Below, piece after piece: positions 35,340-43,384 of a DNA stretch of 50,037 nt. Each line of letters opens with the position of its first letter. Position 1 is the stretch's first letter. Origin of the DNA: an uncultured Prevotella sp. Lineage in GTDB: Bacteria; Bacteroidota; Bacteroidia; Bacteroidales; Bacteroidaceae. The DNA is taken from contig CAKMOD010000005.1 in assembly GCA_927910885.1 (NCBI GenBank), forward strand, positions 1 through 50,037. Direction: 5' to 3'. The notes under the pieces are model-generated. The model was given only the letters and a program-made list of their open reading frames with translations. It was not told where the DNA came from and did not search any database. A program made the translations under genes and the position numbers.

Positions 35340-35524
35340 TCGAGGGGTGCAATGACTTGCAATGGCAGGTCTTCTGACTTGTTGTCCAAAGTGAGGTAAG
35401 CGCCTTCCCAGTTTAATATGAGCCAGTGGCATTAGCTTACCTTTAACAAACAACTTACAGCTGCGGGACAGTAGCGGACTCCCACCGCTTTCCCTTTTTA
35501 ATCATGATGGTAATGAACCTATTG
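35340..35524 (-). ncRNA. Cobalamin riboswitch
   Basis: The minus-strand leader of btuB carries cobalamin aptamer hallmarks in order: GGGAAAGCGGTGGGAGTCC with TACTGTCCCGC and CTGTAA (35513 downwards), GCCACTGG (about 35425-35435), GGAAGGCGCTTACC (about 35395-35412) and the B12 box AAGTCAGAAGACCTGCC (reverse of 35364-35380). It starts at the predicted transcript start and ends about 40 bases before the ATG, where a pyrimidine- and GGG-containing hairpin (CCCTCGAGGAAGGG) could be the switch that hides the ribosome site. High B12 should shut btuB and the BtuG-like gene off. Confidence 0.93.
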
Positions 35525-35530
35525 CATTTG

Positions 35531-35562
35531 CAAAGATACGATAAAGGGGAGAGATAGGCAAA
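35531..35562 (-). promoter_or_regulatory. Promoter of the B12 uptake operon
   Basis: Reverse strand: TTTG (reverse of 35559-35562), a 20-base spacer, TATCTTTG (reverse of 35531-35538). A near-ideal Bacteroidota promoter whose transcript would start at about 35524, at the edge of the riboswitch. Confidence 0.8.
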
Positions 35563-35618
35563 TAAAGGTGTACTTTTCTACATACAGTGTAATGGTTATC
35601 ACCTGTTGAAAAGTGATT

Positions 35619-36149
35619 TTAGAGGGGTTTTTGTAGGTGCTTCATCTTATGACCGCCCCATTGATTATCACCCATATATACGAATCCTACATGGTGATAA
35701 AGTCGTTCTGCCTGAGGGTTTCCTGTGTCAACAAGTAATCCAGTAGGGAGGTTCATCTTTCTTCCTTTCTCTATTGTAGCTTCAAGTAGCTGCTTAGCAA
35801 GCCCTCGTCCACGAAAAGTATTGTCAACACAAAGCGAGTCAATATATAGTTCACCAGCTGTTGTCTCGTCATCCATATCAGTAAAGTCACGACCGAAAGC
35901 CTCTAAAGCTGCATCAATGAAAGCCTTTCTTAGTTCTTTAAGTTTGGCTCCATCGTAGCTGACACAGACACCAGCAATCTTATTTGTTTCCGTTATTGCT
36001 ACAAGTGTATTAAGATAGGAGTATTGCGAGTCTTCACGTTCTACCAACTTTGTTATGAGTTGATGAAAGTCTTTTAAACTATGGTTGGGGCCTGCAAACC
36101 ACTGACAACACTCATGGTTCATAGCCTCCATTATTAGATGAGCTATCAT
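35619..36149 (-). CDS. GNAT-family N-acetyltransferase, probably truncated by a 5' frameshift
   Basis: A 176-residue acetyltransferase as read. GNAT motifs: VAITETNKIAGVCVSYDG (beta 2-3), ELYIDSLCVDNTFRGRGLAKQLLE (about 99-122, containing RGRGLA, the acetyl-CoA loop) and LLVDTGNPQAERLYHHVGFVYMG, the family C-terminus. Substrate unknown. The start at 36149 cuts off a natural N-terminus. An ATG at 36187 with the leader MIKIEDAQKEQA would read into it if one A is restored in the AAAA run (plus-strand TTTT at 36162-36165). The full gene is therefore likely to be 36187-35619, 189 residues. A near-consensus -7 box, TATCTTCG, lies at 36192-36199. Confidence 0.8.
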   Translation of the reverse strand: MIAHLIMEAMNHECCQWFAGPNHSLKDFHQLITKLVEREDSQYSYLNTLVAITETNKIAGVCVSYDGAKLKELRKAFIDAALEAFGRDFTDMDDETTAGELYIDSLCVDNTFRGRGLAKQLLEATIEKGRKMNLPTGLLVDTGNPQAERLYHHVGFVYMGDNQWGGHKMKHLQKPL

Positions 36150-36266
36150 CGTAGCCTGCTCTTTTGTGCATCTTCAATCTTAATCATAATGCGAAGATAC
36201 AAAAACAATTTGATTTAATATGTTTATCGTGGATTTAATCTATCGAATAAGGTGTGTTTTTCAAAA

Positions 36267-36305
36267 TATCCCCAACTCTTTTTAAACTGAAAAGGGTTGG
36301 GGATA
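36267..36305 (-). terminator. Terminator of the Ala-rich lipoprotein gene
   Basis: TATCCCCAAC-t-CTTTT pairs with AAAAG-g-GTTGGGGATA around TAAACTG. On the minus strand it is followed by TTTTG, 10 bases past the stop at 36315. Confidence 0.9.
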
Positions 36306-36314
36306 AACGTTAAT

Positions 36315-36902
36315 TTATTGGAGACCTAAGTCCTTCATTGCCTTCTGTGCAGCCTCTCCAGTCTTGCCCTGCATCTTTTCTGCAGCTTCCTTGGCAGCCT
36401 TCTTAGCAGCTTCTACCTGCTCAGGTGAAGCTGATTGCATAGCTTCCTTAGCCTTTGACATACCCTCAGTGATAGCCTTTGGATCAGCCTTTGAGGCAGC
36501 GTCGATAGCAGCACCTACTGCGTTTGCAGCAGCCTCATTGCCAGAAGACTTTAAGGCAGCCTTAATATTCTCAGAGTTACTCTGCATCCACTGCTGAAGC
36601 TTTGCAACATAAGCCTGTGCTTCTTGTGGGTTCTTCTGAGCAAGTTCAGCCATTTTAGTCTGTGCTGCTGTAAGCAATGCAGCTACACCCTTATCATCCT
36701 TAGCCTTTACTTTCTCGTTGAGTTGCTCGATGAGCTGGTCTGGTGAAGCAGGAGCCTCTGCTGTTACAGTTGAGTCACCAGCAACTGCTTCTGTTGCAGC
36801 TGAGTCAGCATTAGCCTTTGGAGCGTTGGTCTTACAGTTGTTACAGCAACTTGTGAAGGTCATTGCTGCTACAGCAATTGCCATGATAAATACTTTCTTC
36901 AT
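36315..36902 (-). CDS. Ala/Lys-rich exported lipoprotein of unknown function
   Basis: A 195-residue protein. Residues 1-18 are a signal peptide with a lipobox (MTFTSC, Cys at 19, followed by CNNC). The mature part is almost wholly helical and rich in Ala, Lys, Glu and Gln (KAKEAMQSASPEQVEAAKKA, AAEKMQGKTGEAAQKAM), with low-complexity composition, as in coiled-coil or apolipoprotein-like proteins. No enzymatic motif. Similar Ala-rich lipoproteins occur in Prevotella, but no function is assigned to them. A promoter (-7 TATCTTTG, reverse of 36948-36955) and a strong terminator make it a single-gene unit. Confidence 0.65.
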   Translation of the reverse strand: MKKVFIMAIAVAAMTFTSCCNNCKTNAPKANADSAATEAVAGDSTVTAEAPASPDQLIEQLNEKVKAKDDKGVAALLTAAQTKMAELAQKNPQEAQAYVAKLQQWMQSNSENIKAALKSSGNEAAANAVGAAIDAASKADPKAITEGMSKAKEAMQSASPEQVEAAKKAAKEAAEKMQGKTGEAAQKAMKDLGLQ

Positions 36903-37299
36903 AATTTTTTTAGCTTAAGTGATTAAAATCTTAACTATAATAATTGCCAAAGATAAGTATTATTTTGTTTATTTGTCTCCCTTTTTAGCATGTTTTAACT
37001 ATAAAGATGAAAAAAGTACTAACCTATCTTCTTTTAAAGGTAATCTGTTTACTTTCTTAAAGTATAGTATAAATAATAAGATTGATAGGTGTTGTATGAA
37101 TGATATTTGTTTTTACATAAAGTCCAATAACACACTCTTTTATGATATAATGTATGTTTATTTCTTTTAGAGTAGAACTGAGTCGTAACTCGAATATAGT
37201 AGATAAAACGAATTGTTTCTCGTGAAAATAATTCTGAACTGATTGATATTTTGGATAGGGTAGAGAGAAGACTACTTCTCTATTTTGCATTAATAGGGG
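36903..37299. other. Intergenic region between the lipoprotein and the helicase gene
   Basis: A 397-base AT-rich gap. It contains the -7 box TATCTTTG for the lipoprotein gene (reverse of 36948-36955). The short frames at 36919-37170 and 37057-37290 have no start signals or protein-like composition. No terminator or repeat was recognised. Confidence 0.4.
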
Positions 37300-38745
37300 T
37301 TATTCCACCTGTGTTTTCGGCCAGTTTACGAGGTATAAATGCTCTGTAGCACGAGTGAAGGCTGTGTAAAGCCAGTGAATATAGTCGGGTGTGAGCATTT
37401 CATCTGTCATATATCCTTGGTCAAGATAGATGTGTGCCCACTGTCCACCCTGTGCTTTATGGCAAGTGATTGCATAACCAAATTTCACTTGTAGAGCATT
37501 GTAATACTCATCTTCGCGCACCTTCTTCATACGATCAGCCTTTAATGGGATATCTTCGTAATCCTCTAACACACGTTGGAAGAGCTGTTCGTTCTGCTCT
37601 TGTGTCAAGGCTGGGGCTTCCGTCATCAGTGCATCAAGGATTACGGTCATATCCTCTTCTGCATTATCATAATCAGGAAACTCCAAAGATACATCGGCAA
37701 AGCGGAATCCATAGAACTCTCGCATATTGCGAACACGGCGTACAACTGCGCGGTCACCGTTGGCAATAAAAGTAAGTGCTGGTTGCTTCCCCTTCCCATG
37801 CTCCGAGGGGAGGGAGGATGGAGTGTTCTTGTACTTATTCTTCACTACCATCAACATATCGCCTGTTGTCAATTCTTCCTCACGTCCAAGAACCATGTTT
37901 CGAATGCCTTGATTGAAGACATTAGCACGTTTATTGGAGCGAGTGATAACCATTGTTTCGTCTATTCCCACCTCAGAATAGCTGGAAGCCAGTCGTTCGA
38001 TAAGTTCATCACCTGGTACGATGGAGATGTCAGTAAAACCATTGAAGCGAATCTTGGGTAGCTGTGTAACCTCATCGTGGGTTATCATTTGGCGAATAAC
38101 GGTGGCGTTATAGAGAATGCCCGAGTCTTGACTCTGACGAAGAACCTCATTTAAATCACACTCATAGACCGTCAGTCCATAAGCACGAAGGACATCTGAA
38201 CGTAGTGCAGGACTCTCTTCTTCACCTACTGGAGGGAGCTGTGCCTTGTCACCAACAAGCAACATACGGCAATTACGGTCGTTGTAAACAAATTGGATAA
38301 GGTCGTCAAGTAGGCAACCACTGCCGAACGTTGTATTACCTGATGACAAACTAATCATCGATGCCTCATCAACCATAAACAAACGGTCATGGAAGAGGTT
38401 GACATTCAGATTAAACTTCCCATCAAGTCCTGTAAATGCTTTTTCCCGATAGATAGAACGATGAATCGTTGCTGCAGGCTGATTGGCATTCAGTGAGAAT
38501 ACCTTTGCGGCACGACCAGTTGGTGCCAAAAGTGTTACCTTCTGTCGTAATTCAAGTATTGTACGCACAATCGCACCTGCTAAGGAAGTCTTACCCGTAC
38601 CAGCACTACCTCTGAGAATCATTACAGCACGCTCATCACGGTCGGTCATAAAGCGTGCAAAGACCTCTACGGCATGTAGCTGGTCGGCAGTAGGCGTAAA
38701 GCCGAAGTTCTGTAATATTCTGTATTTCAGTTCTTCATTTATCAT
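37300..38745 (-). CDS. RecD-like ATP-dependent DNA helicase
   Basis: A 481-residue superfamily 1 helicase. Motif I (Walker A) is GSAGTGKT at 46-53, motif Ia LLAPTGRAAK at about 72-81, motif II VDEAS at 125-129, motif III LLVGDKAQLPPVG at about 158-170, and the C-terminal UvrD_C_2-type block is GYAITCHKAQGGQWAHIYLD near 430-449. The N-terminal RecD2 extension with its HhH is absent, so this is the short RecD-like/AAA_30 group, of unknown pathway (probably repair or replication restart). The ATG at 38745 precedes MINEELKYRILQNFGFTPTA. Its neighbour upstream is a secreted nuclease; the two are not necessarily linked in function. Confidence 0.88.
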   Translation of the reverse strand: MINEELKYRILQNFGFTPTADQLHAVEVFARFMTDRDERAVMILRGSAGTGKTSLAGAIVRTILELRQKVTLLAPTGRAAKVFSLNANQPAATIHRSIYREKAFTGLDGKFNLNVNLFHDRLFMVDEASMISLSSGNTTFGSGCLLDDLIQFVYNDRNCRMLLVGDKAQLPPVGEEESPALRSDVLRAYGLTVYECDLNEVLRQSQDSGILYNATVIRQMITHDEVTQLPKIRFNGFTDISIVPGDELIERLASSYSEVGIDETMVITRSNKRANVFNQGIRNMVLGREEELTTGDMLMVVKNKYKNTPSSLPSEHGKGKQPALTFIANGDRAVVRRVRNMREFYGFRFADVSLEFPDYDNAEEDMTVILDALMTEAPALTQEQNEQLFQRVLEDYEDIPLKADRMKKVREDEYYNALQVKFGYAITCHKAQGGQWAHIYLDQGYMTDEMLTPDYIHWLYTAFTRATEHLYLVNWPKTQVE

Positions 38746-38768
38746 CGCTTAAAGTCTTTTCTCCTTCG

Positions 38769-39653
38769 TTAATTCCAATCTTTAATGTCTGCTTGACCTT
38801 CTATCTGCTGTTCGATATCATCTGGAAGTTGTGAGAAGAAATCCATTCCTGTGATTCGTTCTACCTCATCTACAGAATTAACGTAGTCGGTTTTCTTCCG
38901 TCCTTTGGCAGATGCGTTCCTACAAATAAAGCCAATAGCCTTCGGTTCGTCTTTCAAACGGAGGACAACTTTAAAGAAGGCTTCAGGTACTTGTATCTTA
39001 TTTTTACCAATTGTCTTATGTTTTTGATTGAAATAGATAGGACCACAGACGATATAGATATCGCCATATACTTGAGCCCATGTGCGACATTGTTTCTCTA
39101 TAGTGTTCCATAGACCACTGTTCAAGGCTGGTACTTGTGGACAAATATTCGTCATTAGGAAACTCTGTTCCATTGCTTTTTGGCTCCAATGGTTATCACC
39201 AGCAGGACACATGTGTCCACGATCGTACCCCGAACGCATATAATCATAGGTATCAACACGTGGTGCAGGTATGTCTTCGTCTGCTTGGAAGATAATGCCC
39301 TTGCGCTTAGCGGGACCGTTAGTATGGTTCGCTGTTAAGTGCCATGCCACCCAGTTAGGCGTACGTGTGTCAACATTATAGGAAGTGGTATAACCTTCAC
39401 GATAGAGTAGTAAAGATGGTACATTAGCTTTACTTGTAGGAATTTCTAAGCCTTGTTTTACCTCAAAACTATTCTTTTGAGTTGTCTTCTTTTTCCCATT
39501 TGTCTTTTTGGGTGAATTAGACTTATCGCTGTTATAGGATTCTACAAAGGGTTTGTCTAATGTTGAGAAATCTCCCCTCTGTTTCTCTCCTTGGCATGCA
39601 ACAGCCAATAGGGACAGAGAAAGTATGATTGTTTTGAGGAATATATGGTTCAT
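38769..39653 (-). CDS. DNA/RNA non-specific endonuclease, lipoprotein
   Basis: A 294-residue nuclease of the ENDO_NucA/NUC1 fold. The catalytic motif DRGH is at 144-147 (YDRGHMCPAGDNHWS), with the metal-binding Asn in TNICPQVPALNSGLWNTIE near 168-186. Residues 1-20 are a signal peptide with a lipobox (SLLAVAC, Cys20), so the enzyme is probably anchored to the outer face of a membrane. A Ser/Lys-rich linker (about 40-65) precedes the domain. It may degrade extracellular DNA for nutrients or against biofilms and neutrophil traps (inference). Monocistronic by position; the helicase starts 23 bases past its stop on the same strand. Confidence 0.9.
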   Translation of the reverse strand: MNHIFLKTIILSLSLLAVACQGEKQRGDFSTLDKPFVESYNSDKSNSPKKTNGKKKTTQKNSFEVKQGLEIPTSKANVPSLLLYREGYTTSYNVDTRTPNWVAWHLTANHTNGPAKRKGIIFQADEDIPAPRVDTYDYMRSGYDRGHMCPAGDNHWSQKAMEQSFLMTNICPQVPALNSGLWNTIEKQCRTWAQVYGDIYIVCGPIYFNQKHKTIGKNKIQVPEAFFKVVLRLKDEPKAIGFICRNASAKGRKKTDYVNSVDEVERITGMDFFSQLPDDIEQQIEGQADIKDWN

Positions 39654-40074
39654 TTATTGTTGTTTTGAATTTAATGCTATTTATGATAGTTACGTCTCTC
39701 CCTCATTTACTCCCTTTTCTAATGAGTACAAGAGAACTTTCTGTCTCAAATAGTTGGTTAAGAATATATGGGAAGGGCAACATTGCCTCTTGAGTTTCAA
39801 ACTTTACGGTAAATTGTTTATGTTTACAAAGTTACTATTTTCTTGTTATTTAATTGGTGCTTTTCATTAAAGACTTCACTTAAAAACTGTCTTTTATTTG
39901 CTTTTTGGGATTTGGTGTGTGATTAATGGCTTATTCTTTGATAGAATGTATTACTCTTTAAGGTGCGAAATATATTTACATAATTTGTTGCATTTAAGCC
40001 TTTTGAAATGTATAAAAGTACGTTTTGTTTTGTCTTTGTAACCTCCTTATATTCTGATTGTTACAAGGTTGTAT

Positions 40075-40160
40075 TTTAAAAGATGCTTAATTGGCTTCTT
40101 AAAGGGCGTTAGTTAGACCTCAAAAGGGCATCTTTTGGGAGCCAATTAAGGCTTAATTCA
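40075..40160 (+). repeat. Dispersed 105-bp hairpin repeat, copy 2
   Basis: Reads AAAAGATGCTTAATTGGCTT...CCTCAAAAGGGCATCTTTT...AGCCAATTAAGGCTTAA. It aligns along its length with copy 1 (15361) and with the reverse of copy 3 (49748). Hairpin arms: AGATGCTTAATTGGCT with AGCCAATTAAGGC. Confidence 0.75.
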
Positions 40161-40381
40161 AACGCTGCTGAGCATGAATTGAAAATAAAGCAATAAAAAA
40201 ATATTACAAAATATGTTTTATAGTTGTTACTCTATTCTATTTATACCTTATTTATATATGGCTATCTTTTTTCGTAGAAAACCTATCGAGTATGATTATT
40301 TAGTTGAGGTTAGTCATAAGAAAATGATTATCTTTTCATCACTTTTTTACTAAAATCCTTGCAAGTATTGATTTTTAATCT

Positions 40382-40389
40382 TACTTTTG
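40382..40389 (+). promoter_or_regulatory. -7 box of the ABC/GntR operon
   Basis: TACTTTTG fits TAnnTTTG and lies 90 bases before the ATG at 40480, directly upstream of the palindrome at 40391-40414. Confidence 0.5.
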
Positions 40390-40390
40390 C

Positions 40391-40414
40391 AGTGTACTAT
40401 TATAGTGGTACACT
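40391..40414 (+). promoter_or_regulatory. Putative GntR operator palindrome
   Basis: AGTGTAC-N10-GTACACT; within the spacer lies ACTATTATAGT, itself a perfect palindrome around the central T. It sits 2 bases after the -7 box, at the expected transcript start. The operon encodes a YtrA-type GntR repressor, so autoregulation through this site is likely. Confidence 0.55.
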
Positions 40415-40479
40415 TAGGTTAAAAAAATGAGAATAAAAAATGCAATCAAAGAAAACAATCTATTAAAAAGAAAAGCCTT

Positions 40480-41300
40480 ATGATTCAAGTAAATGAACTT
40501 ACTTTCAGCTACCCAAAAAGCAAGCACAGCGTGTTTGAGGGACTGAATCTACAACTCAATGAGAACCGAATTTACGGTCTCTTAGGCAAGAATGGTATGG
40601 GAAAAGTACGCTGCTATATCTTATAGCAGGACTTCTGAAACCGAAGAAGGGTAGTGTTATCGTTGATGGTTACACCGCTTCATGCCGTTATCCAGAAATG
40701 TTAGAAGAACTGTATATTGTACCTGAGGAGTATGACTTGCCTAACATGTCACTCAGTAAGTATACGAAGATTCATGAAGACTTCTACCCTCGATTTAGCG
40801 AGGAGGTACTTGAAAAGTGCTTGTTAGACTTTGAGATGTCCGTTGATGTTGACTTTAAGCAACTCTCTATGGGACAGAAAAAGAAGGTGTATATGAGTTT
40901 TGCACTTGCTACTGGTTGTCGTCTTCTTCTGATGGATGAGCCAACTAATGGTCTTGATATTCCATCAAAGGCTCTTTTCCGTAAGGTTGTGGCAGGCAAT
41001 ATGGCAGAAGATTCATCGCTGATTATCTCTACCCATCAGGTACACGACGTTGAGCAGTTGCTTGACCATATTATCATCCTTGACAATTCACAAGTGATTG
41101 TGAACGCATCAACTGAGGATATAACAAATGATTACACTTTCTGTATTCGTCAATCTAACGAGATGGATGACAGCGTACTCTATGCAGAGCCATCCATTCA
41201 AGGCAACAACGTGATTGCACGACGTCAGACGGGTGACAATGAGACTACTATCAATCTTGAATTGTTGTTCAATGCAGCAACAACAGGTAAACTTAAATAA
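40480..41300 (+). pseudogene. ABC transporter ATP-binding protein, frameshifted in the Walker A motif
   Basis: The start 40480 gives MIQVNELTFSYPKSKHSVFE and GLLGKNGMGK, then the frame is lost. Restoring one A in the AAAA run at 40602-40605 gives GKSTLLYLIAGLLKPKKGSV and joins the second frame to 41300 (273 residues). The second part has the signature LSMGQKKKV, Walker B LLLMDEPTNGLD and the H-loop STHQVHD. This is the nucleotide-binding subunit of an ABC exporter-like system with the membrane protein at 42069. The family is that of YtrB-type ATPases tied to GntR regulators. The break removes Walker A in a literal reading, so I suspect a lost base in the sequence. Confidence 0.85.
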
Positions 41301-41319
41301 AACGAGGAGGAAGAGAATT

Positions 41320-42048
41320 ATGAAGACAACATTTGCAAAAATCATTAATATCAGCCTAATCTCTGTAGCTTGCTTACTTGCTTTAAATTCTTGCTACATC
41401 CGAAAAATTGACTACGGAAAGATGGTGACAGAGGAGGCCTCTGTTGATTCGTTTGACACGATAGACATCCGTGGAGCTGGTACTGTTTATATATCACAAG
41501 GTAAGAAGTACAGCTTAAAGTTTAAAGGGGAGGAGAAGCGACTTGATGTATTAAGTTTTGTCAATCCACAGAATAAACTGGTAATTGACATGAAAAACCT
41601 GATTCACCACATAGGTTTTTTTAGTGTGAGACCTTCAGATAAGGTAACGCAAAGCATTGATATTTATATCACTACGCCAACACTCTCAAAGCTAAGTTGG
41701 AACAATTCTGCTACTGTTATTCTTTCAGATTCTTTTAAACTTGATAAGCTCAGCATTGATGCTCCTTCAGGTGGTAATCTGAAGATAAATAAGATGAATA
41801 TCAATCAGTTGGAAGTCTCTATGGCGGATAGGGGGGCTATTGATGTTAAAAGCTTAACTGCTAAAAAGGTAATCTTTGATACCTATGGCGATATAGGCTT
41901 AGGTGTAAATTTCTATCGAACTGATACGGCAATTATCTCTGCGAAGGTTGAACCAAAGATCAATACTACGGGAACAACGCGCTTACCCTTGACCATGGTT
42001 ACAGGGAAGGGAGCCATTATTAAAGATAAAACAACAAGAATAAAATAG
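41320..42048 (+). CDS. GIN-domain (DUF2807) lipoprotein
   Basis: A 242-residue protein, with the start at 41320 (ATG after GAGGAGGAAGAG). Residues 1-22 form a signal peptide ending in a lipobox (LALNSC, then YIRK). The head-GIN/DUF2807 domain follows: SFDTIDIRGAGTVYISQGKKYSL (about 41-63) and parallel-beta-helix-like repeats (LSKLSWNNSATVILSDS, KLDKLSIDAPSGGNLKINK, INQLEVSMADRGAIDVKS). It is a surface or periplasmic lipoprotein of unknown role. Family members often accompany ABC exporters and envelope-stress regulators in Bacteroidota, as here. It starts 19 bases after the ATPase stop and is the second gene of the operon. Confidence 0.8.
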   Translation: MKTTFAKIINISLISVACLLALNSCYIRKIDYGKMVTEEASVDSFDTIDIRGAGTVYISQGKKYSLKFKGEEKRLDVLSFVNPQNKLVIDMKNLIHHIGFFSVRPSDKVTQSIDIYITTPTLSKLSWNNSATVILSDSFKLDKLSIDAPSGGNLKINKMNINQLEVSMADRGAIDVKSLTAKKVIFDTYGDIGLGVNFYRTDTAIISAKVEPKINTTGTTRLPLTMVTGKGAIIKDKTTRIK

Positions 42049-42068
42049 AATCAAGGAGGACATAAATT

Positions 42069-42860
42069 ATGACAAAGTTTGATTTAGACCGTTTCGGTAA
42101 GGTAATGAGCAGACTCTTGGTTATGTGCCAGCGCAAGATAAATGTAATCTTTATTACATTTCTTATCATATTCTTAGTTTTTGCAATGTTTACTATACCT
42201 ATGTTTTCTGGAAAGACGATGGATGATATTGGTTACAAGTCACTCGTCTTTGATATCGTACGTCTTCTTAGGGGTTTTTCTCCAATAGTCTTCTTCGTAT
42301 TAGGTACATTTTTCATTCAAGACCTTGAAGGGCGTCAGCAACGTATCAATGAATTGATACTACCAGCTACTAATCTTGAGAAGTTTGTTGCCCGTGTGCT
42401 ATTGGTTGCAGTGATTTATCCATTAGCTATTTGTGCATCTTTTATTGTTGCAGACGGATTACAGCAGTTGATTTCAATGATTATTGCACACGGAGACAGG
42501 ATGTCTATGGTGGTAGCCTACTTTGATATTGATACGTATGTAAGTGCAGACTCACCCCTATGGACCAAGGCTTTGTCGACACTTTCGAACTATTCAATTG
42601 CTATCTATGGAGGTTTACTCTTTCGCAAGTTAGCTTGGCTGAAGTCGATAGTTATTTATTTTGTAGTGATTATTCTTTCTTTTATAGGTTTTATCTACTT
42701 AAAGTTGTACCTTTACGAAAATACAGACTATGAGATTGTTTTTATAGAGAATCCTTATGCTTCTCTTATCTCGATTGGAGTAAGCCTATTGATGTTCTGG
42801 TCTTCCTACAAGATTTTCACGCATCTGCAGGTTATTAATAACCGATGGAGAAACTTTTAG
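42069..42860 (+). CDS. ABC transporter permease-like membrane protein
   Basis: A 263-residue protein with about six hydrophobic segments (roughly 25-48, 75-95, 105-130, 165-185, 195-218, 228-250). The ATP-binding gene lies two genes upstream, so it probably forms the permease of an ABC-2-type exporter; it resembles no named transporter closely. Segment LRGFSPIVFFVLGTFFIQDLEGRQQRINELILPATNLEKFVAR in its N-terminal part fits ABC-2 permeases of the NatB or YtrC/D type. It starts 20 bases after the GIN gene, behind AAGGAGGAC, a strong ribosome site for this phylum. Confidence 0.7.
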   Translation: MTKFDLDRFGKVMSRLLVMCQRKINVIFITFLIIFLVFAMFTIPMFSGKTMDDIGYKSLVFDIVRLLRGFSPIVFFVLGTFFIQDLEGRQQRINELILPATNLEKFVARVLLVAVIYPLAICASFIVADGLQQLISMIIAHGDRMSMVVAYFDIDTYVSADSPLWTKALSTLSNYSIAIYGGLLFRKLAWLKSIVIYFVVIILSFIGFIYLKLYLYENTDYEIVFIENPYASLISIGVSLLMFWSSYKIFTHLQVINNRWRNF

Positions 42861-42887
42861 TAAAGAGCTGATTAAATATTAAGGCTT

Positions 42888-43247
42888 ATGAATTTTGAAA
42901 ATAATAAGGCTATCTATGAGCAAATGGCTGACCGTCTTTGTGATGAGATTATAGCTGGAACCTATAAAGCTGACGACCGAATACCGTCAGTCCGAGAGTA
43001 TGCCGTTATGCTGCAGGTGAATACGAACACGGCAGTGAAGGCCTATGAGCTACTCTCTCGTGAGGAGATTATATACAATCGGCGTGGACTTGGCTACTTT
43101 GTTTCAGCTGGTGCACGTGAGCAAATTATAACTGCAAGGCGCAATAGTTTCCTTACGCAGTCTCTTCCCTCTGTCTTTCGTGAGATGAAACTATTAGGAA
43201 TAACAATAGAAGATATAGAGAAAGAGTGGGAGAAAGCGCAACAATGA
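42888..43247 (+). CDS. GntR-family transcriptional regulator, YtrA subfamily
   Basis: A 119-residue regulator: a winged helix-turn-helix only, without an effector domain (YtrA type). The HTH is at about residues 30-62: RIPSVREYAVMLQVNTNTAV and YELLSREEIIYNRRGLGYFV. The short C-terminal helix (SLPSVFREMKLLGITIEDIEKEW) serves dimerisation. YtrA regulators repress their own ABC-transporter operon and respond to cell-wall or membrane stress, often caused by antibiotics. It is the last gene of the operon, and a palindrome near the operon start is its likely site. Confidence 0.88.
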   Translation: MNFENNKAIYEQMADRLCDEIIAGTYKADDRIPSVREYAVMLQVNTNTAVKAYELLSREEIIYNRRGLGYFVSAGAREQIITARRNSFLTQSLPSVFREMKLLGITIEDIEKEWEKAQQ

Positions 43248-43310
43248 CAGCCTCTTTCTAAATGGATAATAAGTAAGAGGGTTCTCTCTCTATCAGGAAC
43301 TGATAATAAA

Positions 43311-43346
43311 AGTGAGGGATGCACAGGCTGAAGTGTATCCCTCACT
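43311..43346 (+). terminator. Terminator of the ABC/GntR operon
   Basis: AGTGAGGGATGCAC pairs with GTGTATCCCTCACT (one G-U) around AGGCTGAA, followed by TTTAT. Confidence 0.85.
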
Positions 43347-43384
43347 TTATCAATACTTACGGATATATAGGTTTAAGATTTTGT

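Larger units (their letters stand above)
39654..40479. other. Divergent 826-bp intergenic region with repeat and operon promoter
   Basis: Holds the hairpin repeat copy 2 (40075-40160) and the promoter plus palindrome of the ABC operon (40382-40414). The part from 39660 to 40070 shows no gene or element I recognise, apart from short frames lacking start signals. Confidence 0.5.

Noticed and set aside
36919..37290. Short frames on both strands in the gap before the helicase
   Set aside because: Low-complexity, AT-driven sequence; no start signals; no neighbour context.
40602..40605. Programmed ribosomal frameshifting in the ABC ATPase gene
   Set aside because: Six unrelated genes show the same type of one-base loss, and no slippery heptamer with a downstream structure is seen. 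Lost bases in the assembly are simpler.
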